Assembly (NCBI RefSeq): GCF_010725055.1
Contig: NZ_BJKB01000001.1
Location: 62,001 to 126,000 of the forward strand
Source: Gelidibacter japonicus
Lineage (GTDB): Bacteria; Bacteroidota; Bacteroidia; Flavobacteriales; Flavobacteriaceae
DNA: 64,000 nucleotides
Reading direction: 5' to 3'
Position 1 is the stretch's first letter. Each line of letters begins with the position of its first letter. The position numbers and the translations under genes were made by a program. Of this stretch, positions 45,896-55,955 are shown piece after piece. Below the pieces are notes generated by a model that was given only the letters and a program-made list of their open reading frames with translations, had not been told where the DNA came from and ran no database searches.

Positions 45896-46444
45896 TTATT
45901 CAGTTCTAATTCTTAACCTTATTTCCTTAGCAGGGTTTCCTTGATATATATAATACGGCTTTAAATTTTTGTTAGCCACAGATTTTAATGTCAAGACAGA
46001 ATGACTTTGACAAGTAACACCCAATGAAACAACAGCTTGAGCTCCAATCCACACACCATCCTCAAGAATAATTGGACCTATAAGTAAATCAAATGCTGGT
46101 TTAGTATAATCATGACTTCCACATAAAATCATGGCTCCTTGTGAAAGACAGACATTCTTTCCAATGGTCACCTGGGCTAGATTATCTATCCAAACATCCT
46201 CTCCTATCCAGGTATTATCATCAACAGATAAAAACCAGGGATATTTAATATTAACCCTAGGTTTTATAACAACACCACTTCCTATTTTAGCACCAAACAA
46301 ACGCAGTAAACTCCGTTTTATTGACGATATTGGAACTAAGGGACTTCTAAAAAATAAAATATTTATCAAATACCATAACACACATTTAAATCGAGAACCT
46401 GGATGATACCATGTATTGTTATATGAGGACAAATCTGTTATCAT
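45896..46444 (-). CDS. wcaF: WcaF-like sugar O-acetyltransferase
   Basis: Left-handed beta-helix (hexapeptide repeat) acyltransferase of 182 residues, predicted to O-acetylate a sugar of the exopolysaccharide. It shows YNNTWYHPGS at the N-terminus, hexapeptide turns (IGSGVVIKPRVNI, IGEDVWIDNLAQVTIGKNV), the catalytic His in LCGSHDYTKPAFDL, and the closing GNPAKEIRLR. It is co-directional and closely spaced with the following GT2 gene. Confidence 0.88.
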   Translation of the reverse strand: MITDLSSYNNTWYHPGSRFKCVLWYLINILFFRSPLVPISSIKRSLLRLFGAKIGSGVVIKPRVNIKYPWFLSVDDNTWIGEDVWIDNLAQVTIGKNVCLSQGAMILCGSHDYTKPAFDLLIGPIILEDGVWIGAQAVVSLGVTCQSHSVLTLKSVANKNLKPYYIYQGNPAKEIRLRIRTE

Positions 46445-46912
46445 AACTGTATGCTATTTACAAATATTACACTATCAATTAAAAATAGAAATCAACAACG
46501 CATTCTAAGGTTTATTAATACGCCAGTCTTTACAAAACAGTATTAAGAAGCTCAAAATTGGACGCATGAACAAGAAAATTTAATAGATTTTCTCTGAGGC
46601 TTTATTTTTATTCATTAATGTTAGTATGAGCGTTCGTTTTTTTAAACCTCAGTCGTAAGAAAGGCGGTAGCAGAATTTACCTTTTCATGAATGCTGAACA
46701 ATTACCGAAACGCAACACTTTTGCTTAGGACGACATTAAATTATTGGACAAATTAAGATCATAAAGATTCAGGGCGGTTTTACTTTTCATTATTAGTTAC
46801 GACACACAAATCTTATTTTAAGACTCTTAAGATATAGACACTTAAATTTAATTCTAACAGCCTCTCGAAATTTCAAGTAGAAATATTGATTGCTATTTTA
46901 ATTATTATAATA
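46445..46912 (-). other. Gene-free AT-rich gap inside the polysaccharide locus
   Basis: 468 bases without an ORF on either strand and without a recognised promoter or terminator. It separates the wcaF/GT2/WecA block from the carbamoyltransferase block and may be a scar of a lost gene or a transcription-unit boundary. Confidence 0.45.
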
Positions 46913-48622
46913 TTATTTTATAAGTACATAGTTTTGCAATACTAGAACATCAAGATTCGTTCTAAAAAAACAATCCAATGCTTCTTTGGGATGGTTTACT
47001 ACAGGTTCATTTTCATTGAAAGATGTATTAATGAGTATTGGTACTCCAGTTTTTTCGTAAAACTTGGTGATCAATGCATGATAACGTGGTCTAAGTTCCT
47101 TGTTCACTGATTGTAATCTTCCACTACCATCTACATGGGTTACGGCAGGGATTTTTGATCTCATTTCCTGTTTAATTGGCAATACACGTTCCATAAAAGG
47201 AGTGAACTGATAGTTTTCAAAATATGTTGATCCAAACTCTTCTAAAATACTGGGTGCAAATGGTCTAAATGATTCGCGCTTTTTTATTTTCTCATTGAGT
47301 AATTGCTGAGCTTTCTCATTTCTCGGATCTGCCAAAATAGAACGACTGCCTAAGGCTCGTGGTCCAAATTCAGCTCTACCGTCAAAAAATCCAACAACCG
47401 CACTGGTACTAATTTGTGTTGCTAAATATTCAAAAAGCTGTTCATCTTCCATGTAAGTAGCCTCCAAATTCAATTCATCCAAAATTCCTTTTATTTGATC
47501 ATTGGTAAACGAAATACCTAAATTCGCATTATACAACGGCTCAATACGTTCGTTTTTTAAATCATTAAAGTAGTAATACTGCGCGGCTCCCATTGATATT
47601 CCTGCATCATGCCCAGCACTTGGTATATACAATTGTTTAAATGGCGTATGTTCCAAAACCTTACCATTTGCCACACTGTTTTGTGCAACCCCACCAGCAA
47701 TACAAACCTTATCTAATCCAGTAAGTTCAAAAGCTCGTATCAAGATCTCAAATATGAGTTCTTCTGTTCTCTTTTGAACACTACTCGCTATATTTTTATG
47801 ACGCTGTTCAAATTCATCTGTTTTTGACTTCTTCTTACCAAATATAGATTCTATTTTTTCCTTTTTAAATAGAGTGCTGACTATAGGCATATTATTTTCA
47901 TACGAAATCACACCACCTTCTAAATCAAAGTAACTTTTGTCCCATTCTAAAATCGTTTTTTTTCCGGACCATATAACTTTGCGCATTTCCTCCAAAAAAA
48001 CGGGCTGTCCATAGGGCGATAAACCCATAACCTTATACTCATCTCCATAATATGGAAACCCTAAGAATTGAGTAAATGCGGAATAAAAAATACCTATACT
48101 TACGGGGAAGTCCTGAGACTCCAAAACTTCAATGGTATTGTTTTTGGCTCTCCCAATCATGACTGTCGAAAAATCACCTGAACCATCTATTGAAACAACT
48201 GCAGCTTCATCAAAAGGACTGGAAAAAAAGGCGGATGCCAAGTGTGCACGATGGTGTTCTATATATTGGACAGGAGGACAATAACCAAAAGTCTCTGTTA
48301 TCTGGCCTTCAATAGATTGTAAATCATTCCTATTCGAAAAACGTTGTTTAAACATTGCCATCGCAATTTTCCTATTGCTAAGGGTGTATCTTATTTTATT
48401 TTTCAATTTTGCTTTGGGATCACGCCCAATGCAAATAGCGGCCACATCTTTAATGGATATGCCTTCCGCTTCCAAACAAAACGCAATAGATTTCAAAGGT
48501 AATCCTGCCCAATGTTTAATGCGCTCAAAACGCTCTTCTTCTGTCGCGAAAATAACTTCTCCATTCCTCAAAAGTGCCGCAGAACTGTCTGCATGATATG
48601 CGTTTATGCCTAAAATATACAT
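46913..48622 (-). CDS. Carbamoyltransferase (NodU/CmcH family)
   Basis: This 569-residue enzyme should transfer a carbamoyl group from carbamoyl phosphate to a sugar hydroxyl. The N-terminal Kae1-like domain starts ILGINAYHADSSAALL, with the metal-binding HHRAHLASAF and SIDGSGDFSTV. The C-terminal domain has VCIAGGVAQNSVANGK, DGRAEFGPRALGSRSILADPR and SFNENEPVV. In polysaccharide loci these modify sugar residues; in other contexts they act on Nod factors or antibiotics. The gene follows the UDP-xylose-forming enzyme by 4 bases. Confidence 0.92.
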   Translation of the reverse strand: MYILGINAYHADSSAALLRNGEVIFATEEERFERIKHWAGLPLKSIAFCLEAEGISIKDVAAICIGRDPKAKLKNKIRYTLSNRKIAMAMFKQRFSNRNDLQSIEGQITETFGYCPPVQYIEHHRAHLASAFFSSPFDEAAVVSIDGSGDFSTVMIGRAKNNTIEVLESQDFPVSIGIFYSAFTQFLGFPYYGDEYKVMGLSPYGQPVFLEEMRKVIWSGKKTILEWDKSYFDLEGGVISYENNMPIVSTLFKKEKIESIFGKKKSKTDEFEQRHKNIASSVQKRTEELIFEILIRAFELTGLDKVCIAGGVAQNSVANGKVLEHTPFKQLYIPSAGHDAGISMGAAQYYYFNDLKNERIEPLYNANLGISFTNDQIKGILDELNLEATYMEDEQLFEYLATQISTSAVVGFFDGRAEFGPRALGSRSILADPRNEKAQQLLNEKIKKRESFRPFAPSILEEFGSTYFENYQFTPFMERVLPIKQEMRSKIPAVTHVDGSGRLQSVNKELRPRYHALITKFYEKTGVPILINTSFNENEPVVNHPKEALDCFFRTNLDVLVLQNYVLIK

Positions 48623-48626
48623 GTTA

Positions 48627-49571
48627 TTATACGTGTTTTAATAAATTATCAAAATAAGTAATTGTTTTCTTCAAACCTTCCTCCAGATGCACTTTTGGCT
48701 CCCAACCATTCAGTTCTTTTTTCGCCAAATCAATGACCGGCCTGCGCTGTAAAGGATCATCCTGTGGCAATGGCATATGCACCAATTTTGATTTTGAATT
48801 GGTCAATTTAATAACATTATTTGCCAACTCCAACATGGTAAATTCTACAGGATTGCCAATATTTACAGGCCCTGTAAAGCCATCTCGACTGTTCATCATT
48901 CTAATGGTGCCTTCCACTAAGTCATCTACGTACTGAAAACTTCGCGTTTGTGTCCCGTCACCAAAAATAGTGATATCTTTTCCTTGTAAGGCTTGCATGA
49001 TAAAGTTGGAAACCACACGCCCATCATTTGGATTCATATTTGGCCCATAGGTATTAAAGATTCTGATGATCTTAATATTGACGTCGTTTTGAATATGGTA
49101 ATCCATAAACAAAGTCTCTGCACAGCGTTTTCCCTCGTCATAACACGATCTTAAACCAATAGGATTGACGTTCCCCCAATAGGTTTCTGGTTGCGGATGC
49201 ACTGCTGGATCGCCATAAACTTCACTGGTGGATGCCTGTAATATTTTAGCGCCAACACGTTTTGCCAATCCCAACATATTGATGGCGCCCATAACTGAAG
49301 TTTTAATTGTTTTTATGGGATTGTATTGGTAATGCACTGGCGAGGCAGGACAGGCAAGGTTATAAATCTCATCTACTTCAATCATATAAGGATTGATAAC
49401 ATCATGTCTTACCAACTCAAAATAATGATTGTCCATGAGATGTTCAATGTTTTTCTTACTGCCCGTAAAATAGTTATCTAAACAGATCACTTCATTCCCC
49501 TCTTTCAATAATCGTTCACATAAATGGGAACCGACAAATCCAGCGCCTCCTGTAATAAGTACTCGTTTCAT
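48627..49571 (-). CDS. UDP-glucuronate decarboxylase (UDP-xylose synthase), SDR family
   Basis: NAD-dependent extended SDR that converts UDP-glucuronate to UDP-xylose. With the start at 49571 ([17 protein letters not shown], 314 residues) it begins directly at the Rossmann strand; 20 upstream in-frame codons look non-homologous. Motifs: [45 protein letters not shown], the catalytic Tyr-Lys in [11 protein letters not shown], and [21 protein letters not shown]. No UDP-glucose dehydrogenase is visible in the window, so UDP-glucuronate must come from elsewhere. Confidence 0.9.
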   Translation of the reverse strand: MKRVLITGGAGFVGSHLCERLLKEGNEVICLDNYFTGSKKNIEHLMDNHYFELVRHDVINPYMIEVDEIYNLACPASPVHYQYNPIKTIKTSVMGAINMLGLAKRVGAKILQASTSEVYGDPAVHPQPETYWGNVNPIGLRSCYDEGKRCAETLFMDYHIQNDVNIKIIRIFNTYGPNMNPNDGRVVSNFIMQALQGKDITIFGDGTQTRSFQYVDDLVEGTIRMMNSRDGFTGPVNIGNPVEFTMLELANNVIKLTNSKSKLVHMPLPQDDPLQRRPVIDLAKKELNGWEPKVHLEEGLKKTITYFDNLLKHV

Positions 49572-49692
49572 ACGTGTTTTATAATCTTTTTTATTTTCAA
49601 TACAGTATACACTATCGACAAACAGGTGCAATCCCCTATTGATTATTTTTTTATACGATAACGTTTTACCATTCTCGGTTCATTTTTTCATT

Positions 49693-50832
49693 TTAAGAAT
49701 TCAAAAACAAGGCTCTATTTTGTGCTATGAGTTCAGGATTTTGAGTGAATTCATCAGCAAATTCAAGGGCTGCCTGTGACCATCTTGAATACTCCAATGG
49801 AGACATTTGTGTAGCCTTATTGATCGCATTAATAATCTCCTCTTCTTTTTCGATATTGACATCCCAACCAATCGATTTGGATTCCAAATCCTTCCAAGGG
49901 GTGTTACTAGAAATTAAAACAGGCAGGCCGCTTGACAAAGCTTCGATTATGGCATGTCCAAAATTTTCTCCTTCTGAAAGCAAGATCAAGTAATCATAAT
50001 CGTTCAATGCATTGGGAACGTCTTCACTTGCAAGTACACCTTTGTATTCCACTTTTAAATTTTCAGGAAGTTCGCTTATACTGTTTTGACATTTGCTCCA
50101 ATATTCTGAATCATATATTGGCCCATAAATTTCTATAATGATCTCCGAGGTGATTGTTCTCATCGCCTTAATCATTTTTAAAGTCCCCTTTTCGATTGAC
50201 ACTCTTGCGATATTAACAAAACGCGTAGGCCCTTCATGCTTTTGTTTAGCTTTTGTGCTACCTTGCGTTTTTCGAGGAAGGTTAGGCGCTATATTCATGC
50301 CTTTAAAACATTTTATATGAGATTCAATTTGGATGGCCTCATCTCTATTAGTGGCATGAAAGTGAACATTCTTATAAAGCTTAATTGCATTGGCCAAAAT
50401 TAAAAACAGCTTCTTTTTAAATTTCTTAACTGTAAATGCTTGAGCATTCAACATACCCCGCGCAGAAACAATAGTTTTATGCTTTTTATCTACCAACAGA
50501 ATGGGCAGGATTGAAAAAAACCAACTGTATATCCCATTGACATACAAGATGTCAAATTCAGTGTTCTTTATAAGTTTAGCAAGGTTATTTCGAGTCAAGT
50601 TTTCCTTAGAAAAATAATAGATTGACGTGTGTTTGTTATACCGGTTCCATGAGTCCGAGTGGATGGTGTCATAAACCTCTTCTGAACAGTAATCCGTATC
50701 TCTGGTGATGATTAAAAAATCATAAAATTGGCTTAAATGATCAATCATATTGGCATAAGATCGCACTGGACCTCCTGATTTTGTGCCTGGCAAAAACCAA
50801 TCAATGGTAATTAGAACTCTCTGACGTTTCAA
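49693..50832 (-). CDS. Family 4 glycosyltransferase
   Basis: A 379-residue GT-B fold transferase. The N-terminal acceptor loop is GTKSGGPVRSYANMIDHLS, the domain junction carries FVNIARVSIEKGTLKMIKAM, and the donor-binding Glu pair is in SEGENFGHAIIEALSSGLPV. Its first 32 bases overlap the end of the polymerase gene, indicating translational coupling. Donor and acceptor sugars are unknown. Confidence 0.85.
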   Translation of the reverse strand: MKRQRVLITIDWFLPGTKSGGPVRSYANMIDHLSQFYDFLIITRDTDYCSEEVYDTIHSDSWNRYNKHTSIYYFSKENLTRNNLAKLIKNTEFDILYVNGIYSWFFSILPILLVDKKHKTIVSARGMLNAQAFTVKKFKKKLFLILANAIKLYKNVHFHATNRDEAIQIESHIKCFKGMNIAPNLPRKTQGSTKAKQKHEGPTRFVNIARVSIEKGTLKMIKAMRTITSEIIIEIYGPIYDSEYWSKCQNSISELPENLKVEYKGVLASEDVPNALNDYDYLILLSEGENFGHAIIEALSSGLPVLISSNTPWKDLESKSIGWDVNIEKEEEIINAINKATQMSPLEYSRWSQAALEFADEFTQNPELIAQNRALFLNS

Positions 50833-52114
50833 TAGATCTTTGTTTATTTAATAAGTTCCGCTGAAGATATCTATACAAGAATCCTCTAACTATAAAGAAT
50901 ACAATAAGGCCTTTTATCAAGTGATTCAGCACCATGTAAAATTCGTTTCCGGGCCTGATGAGATAACTGAATAAAAAAGGCAACCAAATCAGGTTTAACA
51001 TATTATTGCTGATATAGGAATTATAAAACCAAAGTGAGATTCTGGAAAAAAACATGCCCAATAAAAAAAGTGCCAATATCGACCCATAAAAGCCGAAATT
51101 AATATAAACGTCTCCAATGACACCAATACTCATTGAAGTAGTTGCATTTAATCTATAGCCCGTATAATAATTAAACCGTTGATAGTCGTTAACGACACGT
51201 TTGTCTGGGTACAAAAACCGTGGTACCATTGAAGAAGCTATATCTTCCATCAATGCCGTTCCATTTTCAAAAGGCACATGTGTGGGAACATGACCTATTA
51301 CCATTGACGTCTGAAAACCCTGATTCAACCTACTAATCGTTTGTAACACCGAGTCATTATTATCAATATCTTCACTAAATGTTTCTTGAATGGAACTGAA
51401 TGTTATTAATTCTGAAAGCAAACCTACTTTTTCTTCAAAAGATATCTCTTGCTCCCAAACCAACTCTCTATATTCAGCTTTTATGCCTTGATAAATAGTT
51501 AAAAACAGCATGCCCGTTAAAGCCACTGCTATCTTAATCTTAGTTGATATTTTGTAACGAAGACTAATATACATCAATATAAAAATAGAGAAAACGATAA
51601 ACTCTATTAACAGTGCATTCAGAATCGAAGTAACAGCTATTTCTAAAAACACAATAATAACAAATAATTTATCAATCTTCTTTTCTGAAAAGATTAAACT
51701 AAATACCCCTGGCCATTTCAATATTATGAAAAATGTCACAATGGATCTTAAAGAATAGGGAAGAACGAGCATTGCAAGACTGCTTAGAAGGCCAATTGAA
51801 AAAAAGATTCGCCCCAAAGCTGATGCCATTTCAGGATCAATTTGTAAAGGCTTTAATTTTAATTTTGGCCTAAACACAAATAAGCCAGCGATAAACGATA
51901 GACTTGCATACGTGGCAAATGGCAAATATTGATCGCTAGGAACGGCCATACTTCCTAGGTCTCCATATTTATACTCCAACATGGGCGCAATACCGTACTG
52001 AAGTATATACAACAGGGCTGTCAACTCAAATAAGGGGAAGGATTTGCCCATATTCTTAACCAGCCTATAGCAGAAAAAAAAGAACGCAATGATAAGAATG
52101 TATTCAGTCATCAA
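50801..52114 (-). CDS. O-antigen/EPS polymerase candidate (Wzy-like membrane protein)
   Basis: A 437-residue polytopic protein with roughly 11-12 hydrophobic segments. A large loop lies near residues 220-310, containing YREL and FSEDIDNNDSVLQTISRLNQGFQTSMVIGHVP (split), and is followed by PYR-like FLYPDKRVVNDYQRFNYYTG. The topology, size and position among glycosyltransferases fit a Wzy polymerase that joins repeat units in the periplasm. Wzy proteins diverge strongly, so the call rests on context. It overlaps the neighbouring GT4 genes by 32 and 11 bases. Confidence 0.7.
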   Translation of the reverse strand: MMTEYILIIAFFFFCYRLVKNMGKSFPLFELTALLYILQYGIAPMLEYKYGDLGSMAVPSDQYLPFATYASLSFIAGLFVFRPKLKLKPLQIDPEMASALGRIFFSIGLLSSLAMLVLPYSLRSIVTFFIILKWPGVFSLIFSEKKIDKLFVIIVFLEIAVTSILNALLIEFIVFSIFILMYISLRYKISTKIKIAVALTGMLFLTIYQGIKAEYRELVWEQEISFEEKVGLLSELITFSSIQETFSEDIDNNDSVLQTISRLNQGFQTSMVIGHVPTHVPFENGTALMEDIASSMVPRFLYPDKRVVNDYQRFNYYTGYRLNATTSMSIGVIGDVYINFGFYGSILALFLLGMFFSRISLWFYNSYISNNMLNLIWLPFLFSYLIRPGNEFYMVLNHLIKGLIVFFIVRGFLYRYLQRNLLNKQRSIETSESSNYH

Positions 52115-53246
52115 TCCTATTCAAAAATTGCTTATGTTTTTCTCTAAACCCCTCATAGGAAAAGTGTTCTCGCGCGACGGCTACGGCACTTGTTGACATC
52201 TCTTCAAATTTAAATTCATCATCAATTAAACTTTTAATACATAAATGATGCTTTTCCAAGTCAAAAGGATCTATACAATAGCCATTCTTCTCCAGAACAA
52301 TGGCCTCTTGGGAACCATCTTGGTTACCTACTATAATAGGAGATCCGCAGGCCATTGCCTCTAAAGGAGTTAAAGGAATGCCTTCGCCTCTGCCAACGCC
52401 CCGGTCAGACACTAAAGAAAAAATACGGGCCGCTCTATAAAATTTAGGCAAATCGTCTTCATGAACCATTCCTGAAAAATAGACGCGATGAGACACTTGA
52501 TGCACTTCTGCTAACTGTTTTAGGTGGTCAATCATGTCACCTTTTCCAGCAAAAATCAACACTGATTTATCATCAGTTTTGACAACTTTTGAAAATACTT
52601 CAATCAGTCGTTCATAGCCTTTGTGAGCTGCGGTGAAAGACAAACGTCCTAAGCTCAGGATCCAAGGGGAATCTATCGGGTTAGGCAGATGATACCTCTT
52701 ATAAAAATCATCTTCAATTTTCGGTTTTAACGGCGTGAACTTTTCCAGATCAACACAGTCCCATATCACTTCGGTCGTGGCTTTCGCTCTAATACCCTCA
52801 TCCTCAATGTAGTTTGCTGTAAAATGACAATCACTAACAACATAATCTACTTTATTAAACCCCTCTTCCACTTTAGGGCGTAATCCACTCCACACTTCCA
52901 GCCCATAAACGTTTAGAACACTTTTTGCTTTATCAAAAAGCTTAAAACGCACTAAAATCTCGGTGAGATTTACATGTCCTAACCAAATGATGTCCGGTTT
53001 CCAAAAATAAACAGCTTGTAAAACCTTAATAAGAAATTTTAGTTTGCTCAATTTTGAAATACCCGATGCATGCCAGGAAACTTCAAACGGTTCTTCAAAT
53101 CCTCCATCCTGTGGCGCCAGCAGTGAAAAAACCTTAACATTATTTGCTCCTTCTATTTCACGCAACGCACTGATTTGATACCGGTTATATCTACTGATAC
53201 CGCCTTTATCAAAACACCCAGGTGAGAGATATAAAATTTTCTTCAT
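52104..53246 (-). CDS. Family 4 glycosyltransferase
   Basis: A 380-residue GT-B transferase. N-terminal KGGISRYNRYQISALREI, central ILSLGRLSFTAAHKGYERLIEVF, and the C-terminal Glu pair region RGEGIPLTPLEAMACGSPIIVGN (split) followed by GSQEAI. It overlaps the polymerase gene by 11 bases and lies 5 bases from the acyltransferase gene upstream. Confidence 0.87.
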   Translation of the reverse strand: MKKILYLSPGCFDKGGISRYNRYQISALREIEGANNVKVFSLLAPQDGGFEEPFEVSWHASGISKLSKLKFLIKVLQAVYFWKPDIIWLGHVNLTEILVRFKLFDKAKSVLNVYGLEVWSGLRPKVEEGFNKVDYVVSDCHFTANYIEDEGIRAKATTEVIWDCVDLEKFTPLKPKIEDDFYKRYHLPNPIDSPWILSLGRLSFTAAHKGYERLIEVFSKVVKTDDKSVLIFAGKGDMIDHLKQLAEVHQVSHRVYFSGMVHEDDLPKFYRAARIFSLVSDRGVGRGEGIPLTPLEAMACGSPIIVGNQDGSQEAIVLEKNGYCIDPFDLEKHHLCIKSLIDDEFKFEEMSTSAVAVAREHFSYEGFREKHKQFLNRIDD

Positions 53247-53251
53247 GAAAT

Positions 53252-53887
53252 TTATTTTTTTTTATAAACAGAATTGGGTGTTAATACATCAGTACTGTTT
53301 AGACAACTCATAACACCAATCCATGTGCCATCAGGAACTAAAGTGCCTGGCAATAAAACAGAGTTCAAACCAATGGCAGCCCTATCACCAATAACTACGT
53401 TACCAACAATCATAAATTGATCATCTTTATCCGCCATTGTTGAAAATGAATATCTTTTCTGATCGTTCTTATCATTGAGGTTTCTATAGTGATGAGAAAG
53501 ACTGTAAATTTTGCTTCCAGAGGCGATTGTTACATTTTCTCCAATAGAGACGCCTCCATGGGATTGTATTAAACTAAATGGTGCAATATGAACACCATTT
53601 CCTAATAATAAATCGCCCCAAGGAATTTTGTTTTCCCCGGTCTTATGAACCTTTCTTCGGTCAGAATTAAAAGCACCTCCCAATAAAATGGTGTTCTTAT
53701 CTATCCACACGTTACTACCAACACTTATAGTATGAATGTTTTCGAAATACACCCCCTCATCTATAATGACATTTTCACCACACGATTTAAATTTTTTCCT
53801 ATAATACATATAGCGCAGTCTTCTGCCTATCCCTCCAGAAATAGGGCGTATAAAAGACTCCACTAGTTTACCAAAATGATTACTCAT
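53252..53887 (-). CDS. Hexapeptide-repeat acyltransferase
   Basis: A 211-residue left-handed beta-helix acyltransferase, probably O- or N-acetylating a sugar of the repeat unit. Hexapeptide turns are readable (CGENVIIDEGVYF, VGSNVWIDKNTILLGG, GNGVHIAPFSLIQS, IGENVTIASGSKI, IGDRAAIGLNSVLLPG). The candidate catalytic His is in IQSHGG or LSHHYRNL. It overlaps the DegT aminotransferase gene by 8 bases, so an amino-sugar N-acetyltransferase partnered with that aminotransferase is a reasonable inference. Confidence 0.8.
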   Translation of the reverse strand: MSNHFGKLVESFIRPISGGIGRRLRYMYYRKKFKSCGENVIIDEGVYFENIHTISVGSNVWIDKNTILLGGAFNSDRRKVHKTGENKIPWGDLLLGNGVHIAPFSLIQSHGGVSIGENVTIASGSKIYSLSHHYRNLNDKNDQKRYSFSTMADKDDQFMIVGNVVIGDRAAIGLNSVLLPGTLVPDGTWIGVMSCLNSTDVLTPNSVYKKK

Positions 53888-54977
53888 TCAGCAATTGGAT
53901 TATGACATCACACACAAACTTAACCTGTTCTTCCTTGAGGTCATAGTAGGTTGGAAGGTTAATACCTTGTTGGTAAACTCGATCCGTTACGGGGGTATTA
54001 TTAACATCCTTCAAGTACGGCATTTGCGACATCGGATAAAAAAATGGACGTGAATCCACACCACGTTTCTTGAGTTCAATCATAAATTTCTCGCGTGTGT
54101 TCCAGTTCCAATTTTTATTTTCCAAACAGATTAACCAATAGGCATTTTCAGCCCATGATTCGGTATTATTTAAATTGACACTATCAATCTTGCCCAAGTA
54201 CTTAGTGTACCAATCAAAGATTACTTGACGTTTTTTCATAAAGTCATCAATGCGTTCCAATTGTGCACAGCCGAGCGCTGCTTGAACATTGGTCAGTCTA
54301 AAGTTAAAACCGGCTGCGGTATGCCAATACCGCTTTTCTTTGCTCATGGCATGATCTCTCAAATACTTACAACGATTGTAAAAATCTTCGTCATCCGTGG
54401 TGATCATGCCTCCTTCTCCAGTGGTTAAATTTTTATTGCCATAAAAACTAAAAGTCGCACAATGCCCCCAGGAGCCTACGCGTTTCCCGTGAATTTTAGC
54501 ACCATGCGCCTCAGCGGCATCTTCAATAACCCACAAGCCATGTTTATTGGCTATTTCCAAAATGACATCCATTTGAGCCGGATGCCCATACAAATGGACT
54601 GGCATTATGGCTTTTGTCTTTGGAGTGATCAAAGCTTCTATGCTTTTTGGATCAATACACAAATTAAACTCATCGATATCTGCAAAAACTGGCGTGGCAT
54701 TACAATGTAAAACAGCATTTGCAGTGGCAATAAACGACAGGTTGGGCATGATGACCTCATCGCCTTCTCCAATGCCGTGAGCGGTTAATGCCAATTGAAT
54801 AGCTACAGTACCATTACTTACGGAAACAGCATAACGAGATTCGCAAAAATCGGCAAACTCTGCTTCAAAACGATCAATATATTTGCCTAAACTGGAGACC
54901 CAGGTGGACTTGACTGCATCTGTAACATAGTCTATCTCTAACTGTGTAATGGACGGTTGTGATATGGGTATAAACAT
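53880..54977 (-). CDS. DegT/DnrJ/EryC1/StrS-family sugar aminotransferase
   Basis: PLP-dependent aminotransferase of 365 residues that makes an amino sugar from a nucleotide-linked ketosugar. It has VSNGTVAIQLALTAHGIG, VIMPNLSFIATANAVLHCNATPVFADID (split), the PLP lysine in FSFYGNKNLTTGEGGM, and LRDHAMSKEKRYWHTAAGFNFRLTN (split). Closest in feel to perosamine/PglE/LegC-type enzymes. No matching nucleotide-sugar dehydratase is seen in the window, so the substrate is undefined. Confidence 0.9.
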   Translation of the reverse strand: MFIPISQPSITQLEIDYVTDAVKSTWVSSLGKYIDRFEAEFADFCESRYAVSVSNGTVAIQLALTAHGIGEGDEVIMPNLSFIATANAVLHCNATPVFADIDEFNLCIDPKSIEALITPKTKAIMPVHLYGHPAQMDVILEIANKHGLWVIEDAAEAHGAKIHGKRVGSWGHCATFSFYGNKNLTTGEGGMITTDDEDFYNRCKYLRDHAMSKEKRYWHTAAGFNFRLTNVQAALGCAQLERIDDFMKKRQVIFDWYTKYLGKIDSVNLNNTESWAENAYWLICLENKNWNWNTREKFMIELKKRGVDSRPFFYPMSQMPYLKDVNNTPVTDRVYQQGINLPTYYDLKEEQVKFVCDVIIQLLNE

Positions 54978-54980
54978 TTT

Positions 54981-55955
54981 TTAAATTTTTGATAGTATAT
55001 ATTTTAATCTAATTTCATAAGTATGGTCACTATGTGCCCTTTTGGCACCCGCTTCCCGAATTTTTTTCATTTCGTCTGGAAATCTTTTAGCCTTATCCAA
55101 AATCGCAAGTAATTCATCATAACAATTGAAAATTAATACCTCATTACCTGGTTCAAAACAAGCTTCAATTGATTTTCTGCTATCCAAAATATGGAGACCG
55201 CCACAACCTGCAATTTCAAAAGCTCGACAATTAACAGAGTCAAACTCTCTCATAGGGCTAGTATTTAAAACACCTAAGCCACTTCCAAATATTTTAGATT
55301 TTTGCTCTTTAGTTATGAATTTTTTCGTGTGATTTAGTATAATTTCCTTGTACGCCCAATTTGGCGGCGGCGGACCATACAAACCTAATTCAACTTCGTC
55401 CTGAATTAACTTTTTTGTAATAAACTGTCTATAATCATAAAAAGAACCAGCAATGACCAATTCATTATTAGATTGCTGATGTGTAGGCTTATGCCAGACA
55501 GGATTCATGGCTTCCAAAAGCTGTTCTGCATTAATTCCTAAACTCTTCACTTTATGGGCAGCATAAGCGTCTTTTATATAAACAAAATCCCAATATTCTG
55601 AGAGCACACCTCTTTTAGTCATGTTTGCGGCAGGATCACCCCACCAAGACACCGTAACAATTCCTTTTTTCTTACATTCATATAAGACAGATTCATCCAA
55701 ACTTTGTGTCAAGGAAATCATCAAGTCAATCTTTGTAGTATGAATGGTTTCTAAAATGAACTTTTCTTGATTTGATAATTGTGGGAATAATTTACTCTGG
55801 ATATCCTTGACCGCACGATAAATTTTGGAATAGGATTTACTTACAGAGATTGTTCCCATATGAATAACCTCATGACCCATTTGTTTCAAAGTAAAAGAAA
55901 CATTGTCAACAAAGCTATCGTCGAGGCAGTAATTAGGTATTAATATCTTCATCAA
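54981..55955 (-). CDS. CgeB-like glycosyltransferase
   Basis: A 324-residue protein resembling the CgeB/Glyco_trans_1_2 group: short GT-B-like proteins with a C-terminal segment NCRAFEIAGCGGLHILDSRKS (split), FEPGNEVLIF and AKRAHSDHTYEIRLKYIL, the typical end of this family. The N-terminal half reads MKILIPNYCLDDSF and VTVSWWGDPAANMTKRG. Its start overlaps the end of the next gene by 23 bases. It probably adds a sugar to the repeat unit. Confidence 0.8.
   Translation of the reverse strand: MMKILIPNYCLDDSFVDNVSFTLKQMGHEVIHMGTISVSKSYSKIYRAVKDIQSKLFPQLSNQEKFILETIHTTKIDLMISLTQSLDESVLYECKKKGIVTVSWWGDPAANMTKRGVLSEYWDFVYIKDAYAAHKVKSLGINAEQLLEAMNPVWHKPTHQQSNNELVIAGSFYDYRQFITKKLIQDEVELGLYGPPPPNWAYKEIILNHTKKFITKEQKSKIFGSGLGVLNTSPMREFDSVNCRAFEIAGCGGLHILDSRKSIEACFEPGNEVLIFNCYDELLAILDKAKRFPDEMKKIREAGAKRAHSDHTYEIRLKYILSKI

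Noticed and set aside
46445-46912. A hidden small gene in the polysaccharide locus gap
   Set aside because: No frame of useful length on either strand. Nothing beyond AT-rich sequence could be supported.
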